Positions 30,920 through 41,364 of a stretch of 64,000 nt of DNA are shown piece by piece. How positions within the stretch are numbered: the stretch's first letter is position 1; each line of letters begins with the position of its first letter. A program made the translations under genes and the position numbers. The DNA comes from Brachycybe producta (taxonomy: Eukaryota; Arthropoda; Diplopoda; Playtdesmida; Andrognathidae). A model generated the notes under the pieces. It made no database searches, was not told where the DNA came from, and was given only the letters and a program-made list of their open reading frames with translations. The stretch covers positions 1,788,356 through 1,852,355 of the forward strand of contig JAUPFP010000035.1 in NCBI GenBank assembly GCA_036925085.1, given 5' to 3'.

Positions 30920-33900
30920 CGTCCGGAAACGGACGCCAAGTGCTCAATGTGGCGACGGCTCCCACCCTCGAAGAGTGTCTTAAGATTGGTGACAATCTGA
31001 AGCCTGAAGAGGCGAGACAGCTTCGAGAGTTCCTGCTGGCACGCTGGGATCATTTCGCGTTCGACTTCACAGAGTTGGGTGAAACCTCTCTGGTCGAACA
31101 TACGATCGATACCGGTGGGCAACCTCCGGTGCGTGAAGGATTGCGTCGAACCGCTCCAGCGGCCAGAGCAGTCGAGAAAGAAGAGGTGGCGAAGATGTTG
31201 GATGCAGGGGTTATCCAACCTTCGTGTAGTCCCTACGCGAGCCCTATCTTGCTTGTCCGCAAGAAGGATGGTGGCTTTCGTTTTTGCGTGGACTACCGGA
31301 AACTGAATGCTCAGACAAAGCTGGATCAGTATCCGTTGCCTCGCATCGATGATGCGCTCGACTCATTGGCCGGTGCGAAGTTCTTCGCTACCTTGGACCT
31401 GGCTAGTGGTTACTGGCAGGTTCGGATGGCTGAGCCAGACATTGAGAAAACGGCATTCATTTGCTCTCAAGGTCTGTTTGAGTTCCGGAAAATGCCTTTC
31501 GGACTCTGTAATGCTCCAGCCACCATGCAAAGAGCGCTAGACCTCTTATTGGCAGGACATAAGTGGGAGACTTGTCTGGTGTACCTGGACGATATTATCG
31601 TCTTTGGGAACACGTTCGAGCAGTTTTTCGAGAGACTCTCCACTGTCCTTGGACTGTTACGAGGGGCGGAGCTGAAACTCCAGCCGAAGAAATGTTTCTT
31701 TGGCTTTAACAAAGTACGTTATCTCGGTCACGTAGTGAGTGCCGAGGGAGTTGCTCCGGACCCGGATCTCGTACGGGCAGTCCAGGAGTTTGATGTCCCG
31801 ACGACAGTGACAGGCGTCCGCAGTTTTCTCGGACTTGCCGGTTACTATCGAAGGTTCATCAAGGACTTCGCCAAGGTGGCCAGGTCTTTGCACGATCTGA
31901 CAAAGAAGGATGCGTCCTTCGAGTGGTCGGATCAGTGCAAACTAGCGTTTGCTCGGTTAAAGGCATTTTTAACCGAAGCGCCGGTACTCACCATGTACGA
32001 TCCGCGTGGTGAGGTAATTATCCATACCGACGCTAGTGGGTACGGCTTGGGAGTCGTAGTCTACCAGAAGTTACTGGAGGACAGTGTCCCCCGTGTTCTG
32101 GCCTACGCAAGCCGACTCATGAAAGGAGCGGAAACACGGTATTCGGTCACCGAGCAGGAGTGCTTGGCGGTCATGTTTGCCGTGGGTAAATTCCGTCCTT
32201 ACCTCTTTAACCGGGAGTTTGTGATTGTCACAGATCACCATGCTCTTTGCTATCTGCAGACAGCCAAAAACCTGCAAGGCAGGTTGGGGCGTTGGCAGAT
32301 GCAGCTTCAAGAGTACCGGTTTAAGGTTCAGTATAGGAAGGGAACACTGCACGTGGATGCCGACGCTTTGAGTCGGTATCCTGTTCGTGATGTGGCGGAC
32401 CTTTCCTTACCTGAATACGTCGAAGCCGACGTAGGTGAGGTTATTTACCACATCCGTTCCGAGGTGGATTGGGTCAAGGAGCAAGAGGCCGATGGCTGGT
32501 GCTCCAAAGTGAAGAGTGAAATCTTCCGTGACCCCAACTCGAACCTCCGGTTCAAGTTCGTGGTGGCAGATGACTTGTTGTTTGCCATCAGATCCATCCA
32601 GGATCGGTTGAGAACTGTGTTGGTAGTTCCAAAGTCATGCAGGGCTTTCTGCCTAAGGAAGCTACATGACATTCCCGAAGCTGGTCACTTCGGGATGTTT
32701 AAGACCTACCAGAGACTGCGCTCACGCTTCTACTGGATCGGTATGAAGCGGGACACTGCCGAATATGTTAAGTCATGTTTGGTGTGTCAGAGAGCGCGAC
32801 AGTTCGCTCGAAGTCAGGGATTTCTCCAACCGATTGTGCCGGAGTACCCAGTTGATACCTGGGGAATGGACTTCGTTGGACCGTTTCCTGCCTCCGTGGG
32901 TGGAGTCACCTATGTACTAATCATGGTTGACTATTTCACCCAGTACGGTGTGGCAAGGGCGGTACGAAGGGCCACGGCCGCCTGTGTGGTGAAATTTCTG
33001 AAGGACGAGATCCTTTCGGTGTATGGCACGCCGAAAGCTCTTGTCTCGGATCGTGGGTCCCAGTTCTCCAGCAAAGTCCTGCTGAAGTTCCGGGAGCGCT
33101 ATAATATAGCGCATCACTTCACGACGGCGTACCATCCGCAAGCTAATGGGCTTACGGAGCGTACGAACAAAACCGTAATGGAAACCATCAAGCGGTACCT
33201 TGATCCCCTCAAGGAACAGCGTGATTGGTGGGACAAATTACGGCCCGCCGTGTGGGCTTATAACACAGCTGTCCAGGAGAGTACGCAAGTCTCTCCGTAT
33301 CAGTTGTTGTTTGGCCGTGAGCCCCGGATGGAGATTGATAATCTCCTTCCGAACGATCCAGTCCGCGACTTGCCCGACCAGCAAGCCGTGGAGGAGCAGG
33401 CCCGTCAACGTTTGACGGCTGCTCAAAGAAGGCAGAAAGAGCGGTATGACGCTGGCCGTGTGCAGCCTCCTCTTTACCAGCCGGGAGATCCGGTGTGGAT
33501 AAGAGATCAGGCTGAGAAACTCGGCCAGGCGAAGAAATGGAACTTGGCATATAAAGCTGAGAGGGGTACGGTGGTCGCACGGTATTCTGACCTAGTCTAC
33601 GAGATAGAGTTCGTAGACGGGTATGGTCGGAAGGTGCGCGACCGGTTTCATGTAGATAACCTGAAGCCGTATATACCCACCTGCACTGTGAGAGAGGAAG
33701 ATGGACTTGGTGTCTCTGAAACCTCCTCCGGTACAGACAGCGATGCCACGGAGGCTTCAGCGCGGAGTGGAGTGACTCTGGCGCCAAAGCCACCATCCGT
33801 TTCTTCGCAGGAGTCTACCGACTCCGAGGAAGATGACCCCCCACCTCCTCGGTATAATCTCCGTCCGCGGAGACCGAGGGTGTTTGAGGTGAGTGGGTAC

Positions 33901-35076
33901 GACCCTCGGATAGGGAGTATTCGGTTGTGGGGTACCCTGTGGGTGCCCCTACCGTGGTGGGGTAGAGCCGGCAGTCCGCTGCTATGGGCGGACGGCTGGG
34001 AGAGGAGGCGGCCGGACATTGCGGTGTTTGGGGCCAGCTACGGTTTCGGTAGAAACCCAGGGCGGCCCATCCCCAAGTGTCTGGTCCAAGGTCCGACTAA
34101 ATCGGTCCGTGGACGGAGAAATCCGTCCGTGAAAACCTCCATGAGAGCTCCCATTACCGTCAATATAAGAAAATTGACGGTAAATGTCTCTACCCATCAA
34201 ATCCAGTCTTGGTGTATGAGAATTCACCGTGTATCTGCCCCTAAAAAGGCAGACGACGGTGAAATCTCGATGGTGACCATGCAGGAGGTGGCTGATGATG
34301 TTTTAGCCGCTACTGCACGGCCATTAGCCGCTAAGACGGTGAATTTGGCGGCTAGGCGCCATTTTGTTTGCAAATTAAACAAACAAAAAACGCCGGCACC
34401 ACGTGTGAAAAGAAAAACACGTTTTCACCGTCAAAGAGGCCACCAAGAGCTGGAAATAGAGGGCAACATTGAAAAAGTAAGTCCCTCTAAGGGTATTTCC
34501 TTCTCCTGCCTGTTGGCAGTTCTTTTTTACTTGTTAACGGTGTGTTTTACGGTCAATGACCGTATACACACGTGGTGGGAGTGGTTTCGCCGCCATGACT
34601 GTTGTCATGGAGGCCAAGCCACTATGGAAAGCACTTTTCCGGCGGGTTCAGCCTGTCCGAGCGCCGTTTCGCTTGGGAAGGCCCAAGTTCGACGGTGTTT
34701 GGGCGGTAGAAACCCGCCAGGGAGTGGTTTTCACCGATCGAAGGCGGTGAAACACGGTTTTGACAGTGAATTGCCGACTTTGGACGGTGAAAACGGCATT
34801 TTGCACGGTAGAAGTCCGTGCAATGCCCTTTCCAACCGTCGGAACTCGGTGAGAGGGTGTTTTCACCGTCCGAAGGCCGTCAGCCATGGTTTTTACCGTG
34901 GTTTACCGACTTTGGACGGTGGAAACCGCGATTCGCACGGTGAAATCCCGTGGAATACCCTTTCTACTGGTTCTGAGAGGGGGAAAAGTGGTTTTCACCG
35001 GACGAAGACGGTAAAACACGGTTTTGACCGTGAATTACCGACTTTGAACGGTGGAAAACGTGAATTCTCACGGTGA
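30910..35076 (+). CDS. pol: Pol of element B (RT, RNase H, integrase)
   Basis: Open frame of 1388 codons, in the -1 frame relative to pro and open from 30853; no ATG at its start. Reverse transcriptase has KLNAQTK, GLCNAP and YLDD (about 31582). RNase H begins at HTDASG (about 32025). The integrase zinc finger is H..H..C..C (32665-32790), and the catalytic D, D, E are in GMDFVGP (about 32865), SDRGSQF (about 33047) and LTERTNK (about 33150). Gypsy-type pol normally ends near the YNLRPR motif, here at about 33853. The 1.2 kb beyond (hydrophobic stretch near 34495-34555, then Gly/Thr-rich repeats) is open but may be coding or merely repeat-derived. Confidence 0.93.
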   Translation: MRGASGNGRQVLNVATAPTLEECLKIGDNLKPEEARQLREFLLARWDHFAFDFTELGETSLVEHTIDTGGQPPVREGLRRTAPAARAVEKEEVAKMLDAGVIQPSCSPYASPILLVRKKDGGFRFCVDYRKLNAQTKLDQYPLPRIDDALDSLAGAKFFATLDLASGYWQVRMAEPDIEKTAFICSQGLFEFRKMPFGLCNAPATMQRALDLLLAGHKWETCLVYLDDIIVFGNTFEQFFERLSTVLGLLRGAELKLQPKKCFFGFNKVRYLGHVVSAEGVAPDPDLVRAVQEFDVPTTVTGVRSFLGLAGYYRRFIKDFAKVARSLHDLTKKDASFEWSDQCKLAFARLKAFLTEAPVLTMYDPRGEVIIHTDASGYGLGVVVYQKLLEDSVPRVLAYASRLMKGAETRYSVTEQECLAVMFAVGKFRPYLFNREFVIVTDHHALCYLQTAKNLQGRLGRWQMQLQEYRFKVQYRKGTLHVDADALSRYPVRDVADLSLPEYVEADVGEVIYHIRSEVDWVKEQEADGWCSKVKSEIFRDPNSNLRFKFVVADDLLFAIRSIQDRLRTVLVVPKSCRAFCLRKLHDIPEAGHFGMFKTYQRLRSRFYWIGMKRDTAEYVKSCLVCQRARQFARSQGFLQPIVPEYPVDTWGMDFVGPFPASVGGVTYVLIMVDYFTQYGVARAVRRATAACVVKFLKDEILSVYGTPKALVSDRGSQFSSKVLLKFRERYNIAHHFTTAYHPQANGLTERTNKTVMETIKRYLDPLKEQRDWWDKLRPAVWAYNTAVQESTQVSPYQLLFGREPRMEIDNLLPNDPVRDLPDQQAVEEQARQRLTAAQRRQKERYDAGRVQPPLYQPGDPVWIRDQAEKLGQAKKWNLAYKAERGTVVARYSDLVYEIEFVDGYGRKVRDRFHVDNLKPYIPTCTVREEDGLGVSETSSGTDSDATEASARSGVTLAPKPPSVSSQESTDSEEDDPPPPRYNLRPRRPRVFEVSGYDPRIGSIRLWGTLWVPLPWWGRAGSPLLWADGWERRRPDIAVFGASYGFGRNPGRPIPKCLVQGPTKSVRGRRNPSVKTSMRAPITVNIRKLTVNVSTHQIQSWCMRIHRVSAPKKADDGEISMVTMQEVADDVLAATARPLAAKTVNLAARRHFVCKLNKQKTPAPRVKRKTRFHRQRGHQELEIEGNIEKVSPSKGISFSCLLAVLFYLLTVCFTVNDRIHTWWEWFRRHDCCHGGQATMESTFPAGSACPSAVSLGKAQVRRCLGGRNPPGSGFHRSKAVKHGFDSELPTLDGENGILHGRSPCNALSNRRNSVRGCFHRPKAVSHGFYRGLPTLDGGNRDSHGEIPWNTLSTGSERGKSGFHRTKTVKHGFDRELPTLNGGKREFSR

Positions 35077-35110
35077 AAGTCCGTGGAATTCACTTTTCCA
35101 TGGTAAAACT
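34724..35110 (+). repeat. Three imperfect ~131-bp tandem repeats
   Basis: Copies start near 34724, 34857 and 34988, each with GGTTTTCACCG or a close variant, then TTTACCGACTTTGGACGGTG-like and CACGGT(G/A)(G/A)AA blocks. They are rich in ACCGT/ACGGT, like the 5' leader of the same element, and cover the end of the pol frame. Confidence 0.75.
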
Positions 35111-35119
35111 TGGTTTTTA

Positions 35120-36634
35120 ATGGTTCTCTCCCTGTTCACTAGGCTCACCACGGAGAAGGAGAAGGAGGGAGGCGACGGGAGTGGCCAACGGTCCCCCTCC
35201 CTCAGTCCGCTGCATCCTGGGGATGCAAGGCTGTTGGAGTCGGGATCGGAGGGCTCCCCATCATCTGGCGGGCCGGAAACGGCGGATGCTACCGTGGAAT
35301 CTGTTGATTCCCCGGCGGCAGAAGCCGTGGAAGGTCCGGAGTCTGCCCAGTCGACTCCGACCGGTGTCGGAGCCTTCTGGGGCAGATACCTGCAGTCTCC
35401 TACCAGAGATACTACTGCTACCACCGTTCAGTCGGTGGCGGCGGTAGTTTCTCCGGTTGGAGAGCCTGCAGAAGCGGGTGTTGACGGTGGGAAGGCGGCT
35501 ACCGGTGTGGTAACCGCTAGTACCCCGGAACCCGGGTCTCCGTCTGTTCGAGACCTCCTAGATTGGTCTAGGGTGGTCGAGGACAGTGAGGACGTCTCCT
35601 TGGGAGCGTCCTTAGTCATAGACACGGAAATGGAGGTCGAAACCACCGTTGATTCGGTGGTTGACGCCTCAAGGCAGTGGCGGAGCTGCAACACCTCTTC
35701 AGAGGGCTCTTCGGAGTCTGACGGGAGTAGTTCGGCCTCCGAGGGTAAACCGTCTGGGACAGGATCCCCCGGAGTTCTTCCCGCCGATCCAATGTCTTTG
35801 GAGGCCGTGGCTGTGTCCTTGGCCGAAGAAGAAGACCGCTTGGATCAGTTGGATGAGGCTAGACGGGACATGGTCCAGGAAGGTGGCTTCCTGGTCGGGG
35901 ACCGTCGATGCTTCATCGGGGAGTTTCCTACCATGCAGGTGAGAAAGGACGGTGCAAGGAAGCGCAAGAAAAAGTCCGGAGCTGCACGGATCACTGCCAG
36001 AGCCAAGGCTCTCACAGAGAGAGAGGCTCTGCTCAAAGCTAAGGAGGAGGCGTTGAAGAAGTTCACGCCTGCTGTGGGGCTTCGAGCGGAAACTCTCGCC
36101 CACCCTGAAGGTTGTTCAGGGGCTGCTTGGCCAGAGAAGCCGGCTGCTGGATCGGGTCCGCCCGAGGCAGTAGCTGGCCCCTCCGGCTGGCGGTCGGACA
36201 ACCCGAAGAGGGACCGGCGAGCGGAGAAGAAGGCTACCCAGCCTCCAGTACCTGCTCCCGGTAAAATGGGAAAATCTGTGAGTGGTGGTGGTGGCAAGGG
36301 ACAAAAGAGGTCCCGCCCTCACACCCCACCAGTGGCTGAAAGCTCGAGAGGTAAGAAGGCCAGGTCCTCCGGTCGAGGAAAGGCCTCCGAACCTCGGAAG
36401 CCCGAGAGCTTAGAGGATAAGCTCAAACGGCTTCAAGCTCAAGCAGCGAGCCTGCACCGACAGATCGCTCGTGCGGTCGGTGCAGGAGAGCGGCAGGAGT
36501 TTGAGCGCCGGGCTGCGGAGTTCCCTCCCCTGCAGGGAATGCCCGCCCGGAGTCCGCTCAAAACAGGGGAACCTCCTGTCGGTCGTGGCGTCCCGCCGAT
36601 TGCGAGTGCCACGACCATCGCTGGCCAGAAGTGA
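35120..36634 (+). CDS. Element B ORF4, unknown function
   Basis: 504 residues from the ATG at 35120. The first half is acidic and Ser/Pro/Gly/Thr-rich. The second half has a basic ARKRKKKSG-type patch, an Ala/Glu/Lys segment likely helical (TEREALLKAKEEALKKF), more Lys/Arg-rich low complexity, and a final helix-like part (LEDKLKRLQAQAASLHRQIA). No signal peptide or transmembrane segment. I recognise no family. It occupies the env position but looks like an intracellular nucleic-acid- or protein-binding factor. It ends in TGA, in frame with ORF5. Confidence 0.6.
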   Translation: MVLSLFTRLTTEKEKEGGDGSGQRSPSLSPLHPGDARLLESGSEGSPSSGGPETADATVESVDSPAAEAVEGPESAQSTPTGVGAFWGRYLQSPTRDTTATTVQSVAAVVSPVGEPAEAGVDGGKAATGVVTASTPEPGSPSVRDLLDWSRVVEDSEDVSLGASLVIDTEMEVETTVDSVVDASRQWRSCNTSSEGSSESDGSSSASEGKPSGTGSPGVLPADPMSLEAVAVSLAEEEDRLDQLDEARRDMVQEGGFLVGDRRCFIGEFPTMQVRKDGARKRKKKSGAARITARAKALTEREALLKAKEEALKKFTPAVGLRAETLAHPEGCSGAAWPEKPAAGSGPPEAVAGPSGWRSDNPKRDRRAEKKATQPPVPAPGKMGKSVSGGGGKGQKRSRPHTPPVAESSRGKKARSSGRGKASEPRKPESLEDKLKRLQAQAASLHRQIARAVGAGERQEFERRAAEFPPLQGMPARSPLKTGEPPVGRGVPPIASATTIAGQK

Positions 36635-36652
36635 ATCGCCGAGAGGGAGGCG

Positions 36653-38077
36653 ATGCAGGCTTCCAGTGCACCAGCCCATGGTGCGGAAGCCAAAGCGACT
36701 GGTAGCAAGAGTCAGCCGACTCTTGCACCGAAGGAGAAGTCTCTCCTTCGGGATGGTCGAGGAAGATTTGTTTCCGGACAGTCATCCTCGGCTGTCACTT
36801 CGGCTAAGGGCACTTCTACGAAGAAGAGTACGGCTTCGGCCGGAAAACCTTCAAAGAAGGAGTCCGAGAAGGCGAAAGGGGCTAACCACCCGCCTAAGCC
36901 TGATCGGCCCAGTAAGTCGTCGGGGTCAGTTAAGTCCGACCCGACGCATGGTCAACCTTCCTCTCACGGGAAGAAAAAGAAAAAGAAGAACCGAAAGAGG
37001 TCCAAGCGTGAGAGGAAGGGGAGTCCGACACCCTCCAGCAGTAGGCGCCAGGGAGCCGAAACTGGAGGCATCGTGGCGGAAAAGGAGGAGTCCCGGCGTG
37101 CTCAGGCAAGCACGCCGGCCGGGAGTCAACCGGTCCATACCCGTCCCGTTGAGGCGGCGCGGATGGATGGTAGGTCGATGCGCGACATTTTGGTCGGCAC
37201 GCCTCCATCCTCCCCGAAGGTGGATGCGGTCTCGAGCCTGCGGGTTCGAGCTGTGAAAACTCTGCACCGTGTGACTTTGCCCTCACCTAGGGGCGAAGGA
37301 ACCTCGGTTGCAGGAGTTAGTGTTCCCACAAAACGTGACCCCGTGACCCCCAGTGGGGGTACATCCTTCTCTCCGGTCCATGGCGGCGGGGTATTCGATA
37401 CCCTAGGACCTGAAACGTCAACCTCCCCTAGGCCTGAGGCTGAGGGACGGCGTATTGGCGCATTGCCCCCGTATTCAGATGCAGAGGTGTATCTGAATAA
37501 CCGGCTTGGTCTCTGGCAGGACCAGCCGGGAATGGAGGGTTGCCAATACCACGGCTACTACCGTCTGGATGAGCCACTTCCAGAGCCGTGGGTAGCAAGG
37601 CTACCGCCGTACAACATGCGCCATGTGGTGGCGTTTGGTTGTGGAGGTTTTCCGGTGATTATGGTCGTAAATCCGGTCCAGCAAACGTTTGCTATTTTGG
37701 ATGTGGTGGGACTGGATGCCGGGATAGTTCGTCTATCCCGGCGTGCAGCCCCATTCATCCAACGTTTGCTGGGATGCGACTTAGGAGGTATGGCTGGTCA
37801 GTTTATTACTGAGCCTCTACCAGGGTGCGAGACCGAGCCCGCGGTTGCCCTGGTAGACCTCCTAACAAGTCGGACGCTTCACACGCGTCCGCAACTCCAG
37901 GATATTCCTTTTGAAAAATTCCGAGCCCTGGAGGAAAGCCGTCTTAGGGGGACGGTCTTCGATACTGGTTTTGGGTGGCGTAACACCCAGATGTGCTTAT
38001 GGTGGGCATGTCGGTGGGCTGCGGAGTGGATGGGCTCCACTTTCACCACACCGCCAGGGAAGCCGTCCGGTACCTAA
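36653..38077 (+). CDS. Element B ORF5, unknown function
   Basis: 474 residues from an ATG 18 bp after the ORF4 stop, same frame. The N-terminal ~270 residues are basic, Ser/Lys-rich and disordered-looking, with a strong nuclear-localisation-like run (GKKKKKKNRKRSKRERKG). The C-terminal ~190 residues look folded (PYSDAEVYLNNRLGLW..., YNMRHVVAFGCGGFP, then FGWRNTQMCLWWACRWA) and contain several Trp and Cys. No similarity I can name. Together with ORF4 it may be one protein interrupted by a single stop, or two proteins made by readthrough or reinitiation. Confidence 0.6.
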   Translation: MQASSAPAHGAEAKATGSKSQPTLAPKEKSLLRDGRGRFVSGQSSSAVTSAKGTSTKKSTASAGKPSKKESEKAKGANHPPKPDRPSKSSGSVKSDPTHGQPSSHGKKKKKKNRKRSKRERKGSPTPSSSRRQGAETGGIVAEKEESRRAQASTPAGSQPVHTRPVEAARMDGRSMRDILVGTPPSSPKVDAVSSLRVRAVKTLHRVTLPSPRGEGTSVAGVSVPTKRDPVTPSGGTSFSPVHGGGVFDTLGPETSTSPRPEAEGRRIGALPPYSDAEVYLNNRLGLWQDQPGMEGCQYHGYYRLDEPLPEPWVARLPPYNMRHVVAFGCGGFPVIMVVNPVQQTFAILDVVGLDAGIVRLSRRAAPFIQRLLGCDLGGMAGQFITEPLPGCETEPAVALVDLLTSRTLHTRPQLQDIPFEKFRALEESRLRGTVFDTGFGWRNTQMCLWWACRWAAEWMGSTFTTPPGKPSGT

Positions 38078-38154
38078 GAAGGTCAGGTTCGGGGAGCAAT
38101 CCTGGCTGGCTTGACTGACCTGTTCCCGAGACGGAACAGGGAAGTTGAGAGGAT

Positions 38155-38952
38155 TGTGGCAACCTGGTCTGCTCAATTTTTAATTTAGATTGAGCAGACG
38201 AATTTCCCTATGGTGGTCTGCCTGACAGCTGCAGTAGGCTGTTAGGTCGGACGCCATTTTGGTGCCAGCAGACCTCTCACCATGAAGTCTATGGGTGAGA
38301 GGTCAGAAGTGACCTCTGTCCCCTCCAGGTGGAGTTGCCTGGAGGTTTCCTGTGGCCTAGTCAACCACAGGATCTGGGCAGTTGGTGGTAGGCTGAACAA
38401 GTGACTAGACCTGTGGGTGGAGGTCTGATTGACCTCCACTGGCCAGTGCCTCATCTTCTTCTTTTGTGCCTTTGGCCATTAGGCCTTTGTTTATATATTT
38501 ATGGGGGCTTGGCTGGTAGAAGATTACCAGCCAAGTTGTGTAAATATTACCACTGTCATCTTATAACCATCTTTTTACGCCGTAAGTGTCATTAAACACT
38601 TTTATTTAATCATCACTTGCGTGTGTCGTGTCTTTTCTTGGGGAGTACCGCGAGGGGGGTGGGTTTCTGGTTTGGGGAAACGCCACCGTCTTTTTCCGTC
38701 CTCTTTCTGCCGGAACTCGTGTCGGCTCGCGGTAGAACTGGTGTTCTACCGCGATATTCTCGGCGTGGCGGCGTGGTCTTTCGTCGTGTCCGTCGGGAGT
38801 GGCTCCGTGGAGCCGGCACAACCCAGGAGCACCGTGTGGGAGACGGCTACGGGTACGGTCCCGTCCCCGTAAGAAGCCGGTTGCGGTAAGTTTTACGCCG
38901 TTTTTGGGGTATCGCTTGCCGGGGTATTGTAACGGTCCGGCGGGACGTTACA
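38155..38952 (+). repeat. 3' LTR of element B
   Basis: 798 bp, about 99% identical to 26323-27119 on reading; visible differences include one extra G in the run near 38656 and substitutions such as GAACCGG to GAACTGG. A purine-rich GGGAAGTTGAGAGGA just upstream is the likely polypurine tract. Confidence 0.93.
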
Positions 38953-39184
38953 GGTGTTTGGTTTTGTTTTCAAAATATTTCGAAATATTCGAGTATAAAC
39001 TTAAAAATTAAAGTTTCACATGTAAAAATTAATAAGTTTCATGAATAAAATGAAAAATAAATAAATGTTTCTTACAGCAGTGAATAATAAATACGTTAAA
39101 TAACTACATGTATTAATTTTGAGGGCAAAATGAATAACGAAATTACGTGTAAATTGAACCAGACAATTTGGACTAAGTCATAGG

Positions 39185-41111
39185 AGACCCTTTCCATCAC
39201 CAGTCAGGCAAGGCATGCCACTCATAGTCACCAATTTTGATAAAAATTAAATTGTGTGTAGGGAATGCAAAATAATTAGACCCTTATTTTTTATTTTGCC
39301 ATATGACCATTTTTTGTTGAGAAAAAAATTCCCAAAGTTTGGGTATCGGACGCAAAAATGCATGTTTCTGTAAAATTTTAAAATTCAATATCTCGTAAAC
39401 CGTAAGACAGATTTGTATGAAATTTTCAGGGTATCATCTACATTTTATATATTAACACAATTGCCAACATTCGTCATTTTCATGGGGTTTGATCTTTGAA
39501 AAAAGTGGTTCTGCAACACTTACAAGTTTGAATTTTTTTGTAAACATGCACCAACATACATACTAATATAGTCATTTCTCAGAAGTGGTGGTATTTTGTT
39601 TGTTTGGTTGTTAGAATTTTTAATGTCCGGTAAGATATTGTAGATCGTGATATATTTATTTTTGAATACTAATTATAATATAAGCAAAGTATAGAAAATA
39701 TTTTAACAGTAATTGAATGACACTGTTAAATGAGAAAATTAACATTGGAAAAAACATGTTTCAAATTTTGTAAATTTCAACAAAACCGAGGAAAAACAGA
39801 AATACACAGAAAATGGCTTTATTCAATAACAGGACATGGAAATAGCCATGTTATGGTGTAGGAGGTCTTCTGAAACACCATGCAACAAATGTCTTAGCCT
39901 CTGTTATACACAAACCCAACTTTACCCTTCCGAATGCTTCTTGTTTTTGGTGTAATGTTCTTGAGGTTATGTTCAGCCATCAGAGTTATTGCCATGGTTC
40001 TCTATAATTTTACACTAGACATAGCAAGACTGTATGCCTAGTACAGCAACATAACATGTCTTATGTTTTTTTTTTCATTTCGATCCTGTATTTGTCAATT
40101 TCATTCAGTCAAAAGTATGCAAGTGATGTTATGTGTATAAACCTTTTGTACATTTGTAAAAGTCTCAAGCATTTCTAATTGCACCACAGCTGTCTTTAGC
40201 CAAATTATGTTTTGGCCCTTTTCATGTCCTGTTATCGAATAAAGCCATTTTTTGTGTATTTCAGTTTTGCCTCGGTTTTGTTGAAATTCACATATTTGAA
40301 ACATGTTTTTCCAAATGTTTATTTTCTCATTTAACAGTGGCATTCATTTACTGTTAAAATATTTTCTATACTTTGCTTATATTATAACTAGTATTCAAAA
40401 ATAAATATATCACAATCTACAATATCTTATCGAAAATTAAAAATTCTAACAACCAGACAAACAAAATACCACCACTTCTGAGAAATGACTATATTAGTAT
40501 GTTAGTTGGTGCATGTTTACAAAAAAATTCAAACTTGTAAGTGTTGCAAAACCACTTTTTTTCAAATGTCAAAAACCCATGAAAATGACAATTTTCGGCA
40601 AAATGTACTATTTGTTTTCAGCGTAGTTTTTGTGTTTATTAATACATATTAACTTCATTGGTATTTCTGAATTCGTCTTTGAATACAAAATTCAATAATG
40701 TGTTTTATGTGAAAATAGCGCTTTTCTTTTCCATTATACAGGGCATCAAAAAAGCCACATTTTTCAAAATTCGCAACTTTTTAGGGAATTTTTTTTCCCA
40801 ACTTATAAATAAATACCAACAATAATGAATATCTGGCTTGTTAATTTATAAAATGTAGATAATACCCTGAAAATGTCATACAAATATGTTTTACGGTTTA
40901 CGAGATATTGAATTTTAGAATTTTACAGAAAAATGCATTTTTGCGTCCGATACCCAAACTTTGGGAATTTTTTTCTCAACAAAAAATGGTCATATGGCAA
41001 AATAAAAAAACAAGGGTCTAATTATTTTGTAATCCCTACACACAAATTAATTTTCATCAAAATTGGTGACTATGAGTGGCATGCCCTGCCTGACTGGTCA
41101 TGGAAAGGCTC
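39185..41111. mobile_element. Foldback element with ~0.7-0.9 kb inverted arms
   Basis: Left arm about 39185-39850 is the inverted complement of right arm about 40215-41111 (for example CAGTCAGGCAAGGCATGCC against GGCATGCCCTGCCTGACTG, and TTCCCAAAGTTTGGGTATC on both). The right arm has about 220 bp (around 40600-40830) absent from the left. The spacer 39850-40215 shows no coding region. Ends and target duplication could not be fixed precisely; the long arms recall Polinton- or foldback-type termini, but class is unknown. Confidence 0.75.
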
Positions 41112-41364
41112 AGTTACGTTTTTTGAGTCGAGCTAACCGTCTGTATCATGATAATGATAGTGGCTAACCTGTATTACGGCAGAAACTGCGGCAATAGGAG
41201 GATTACCGTGCCCTTACATATAGGCATACTATTTTCTCTCTCTCACAGTTTCGAGGCTAAAAATTGTCTGTATCTGAATAAAAAATTCTATACCGTTACA
41301 AAGAGTACCTATTCTCGTTAAACGTTCTAAAAACAGACTAGCAGAAAAACACAATGATTAATTC

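Larger units (their letters stand above)
26323..38952 (+). mobile_element. Ty3/Gypsy LTR retrotransposon B (full length, 12.6 kb, GC-rich)
   Basis: 5' LTR 26323-27119, primer-binding site, structured leader, gag, protease frame, pol (RT, RNase H, integrase), two extra ORFs and 3' LTR 38155-38952. The 4-bp target duplication GGTG lies at 26319-26322 and 38953-38956. LTRs differ by about four to five substitutions and one base of length, so it is older than element A. The internal region is markedly richer in G and C than the host DNA on either side. Confidence 0.95.

Noticed and set aside
36471-37256. 261-codon Arg/Pro-rich frame
   Set aside because: It overlaps ORF4 and ORF5 in another frame; its composition is what the GC-rich, Lys/Ser-coding sequence gives when shifted.
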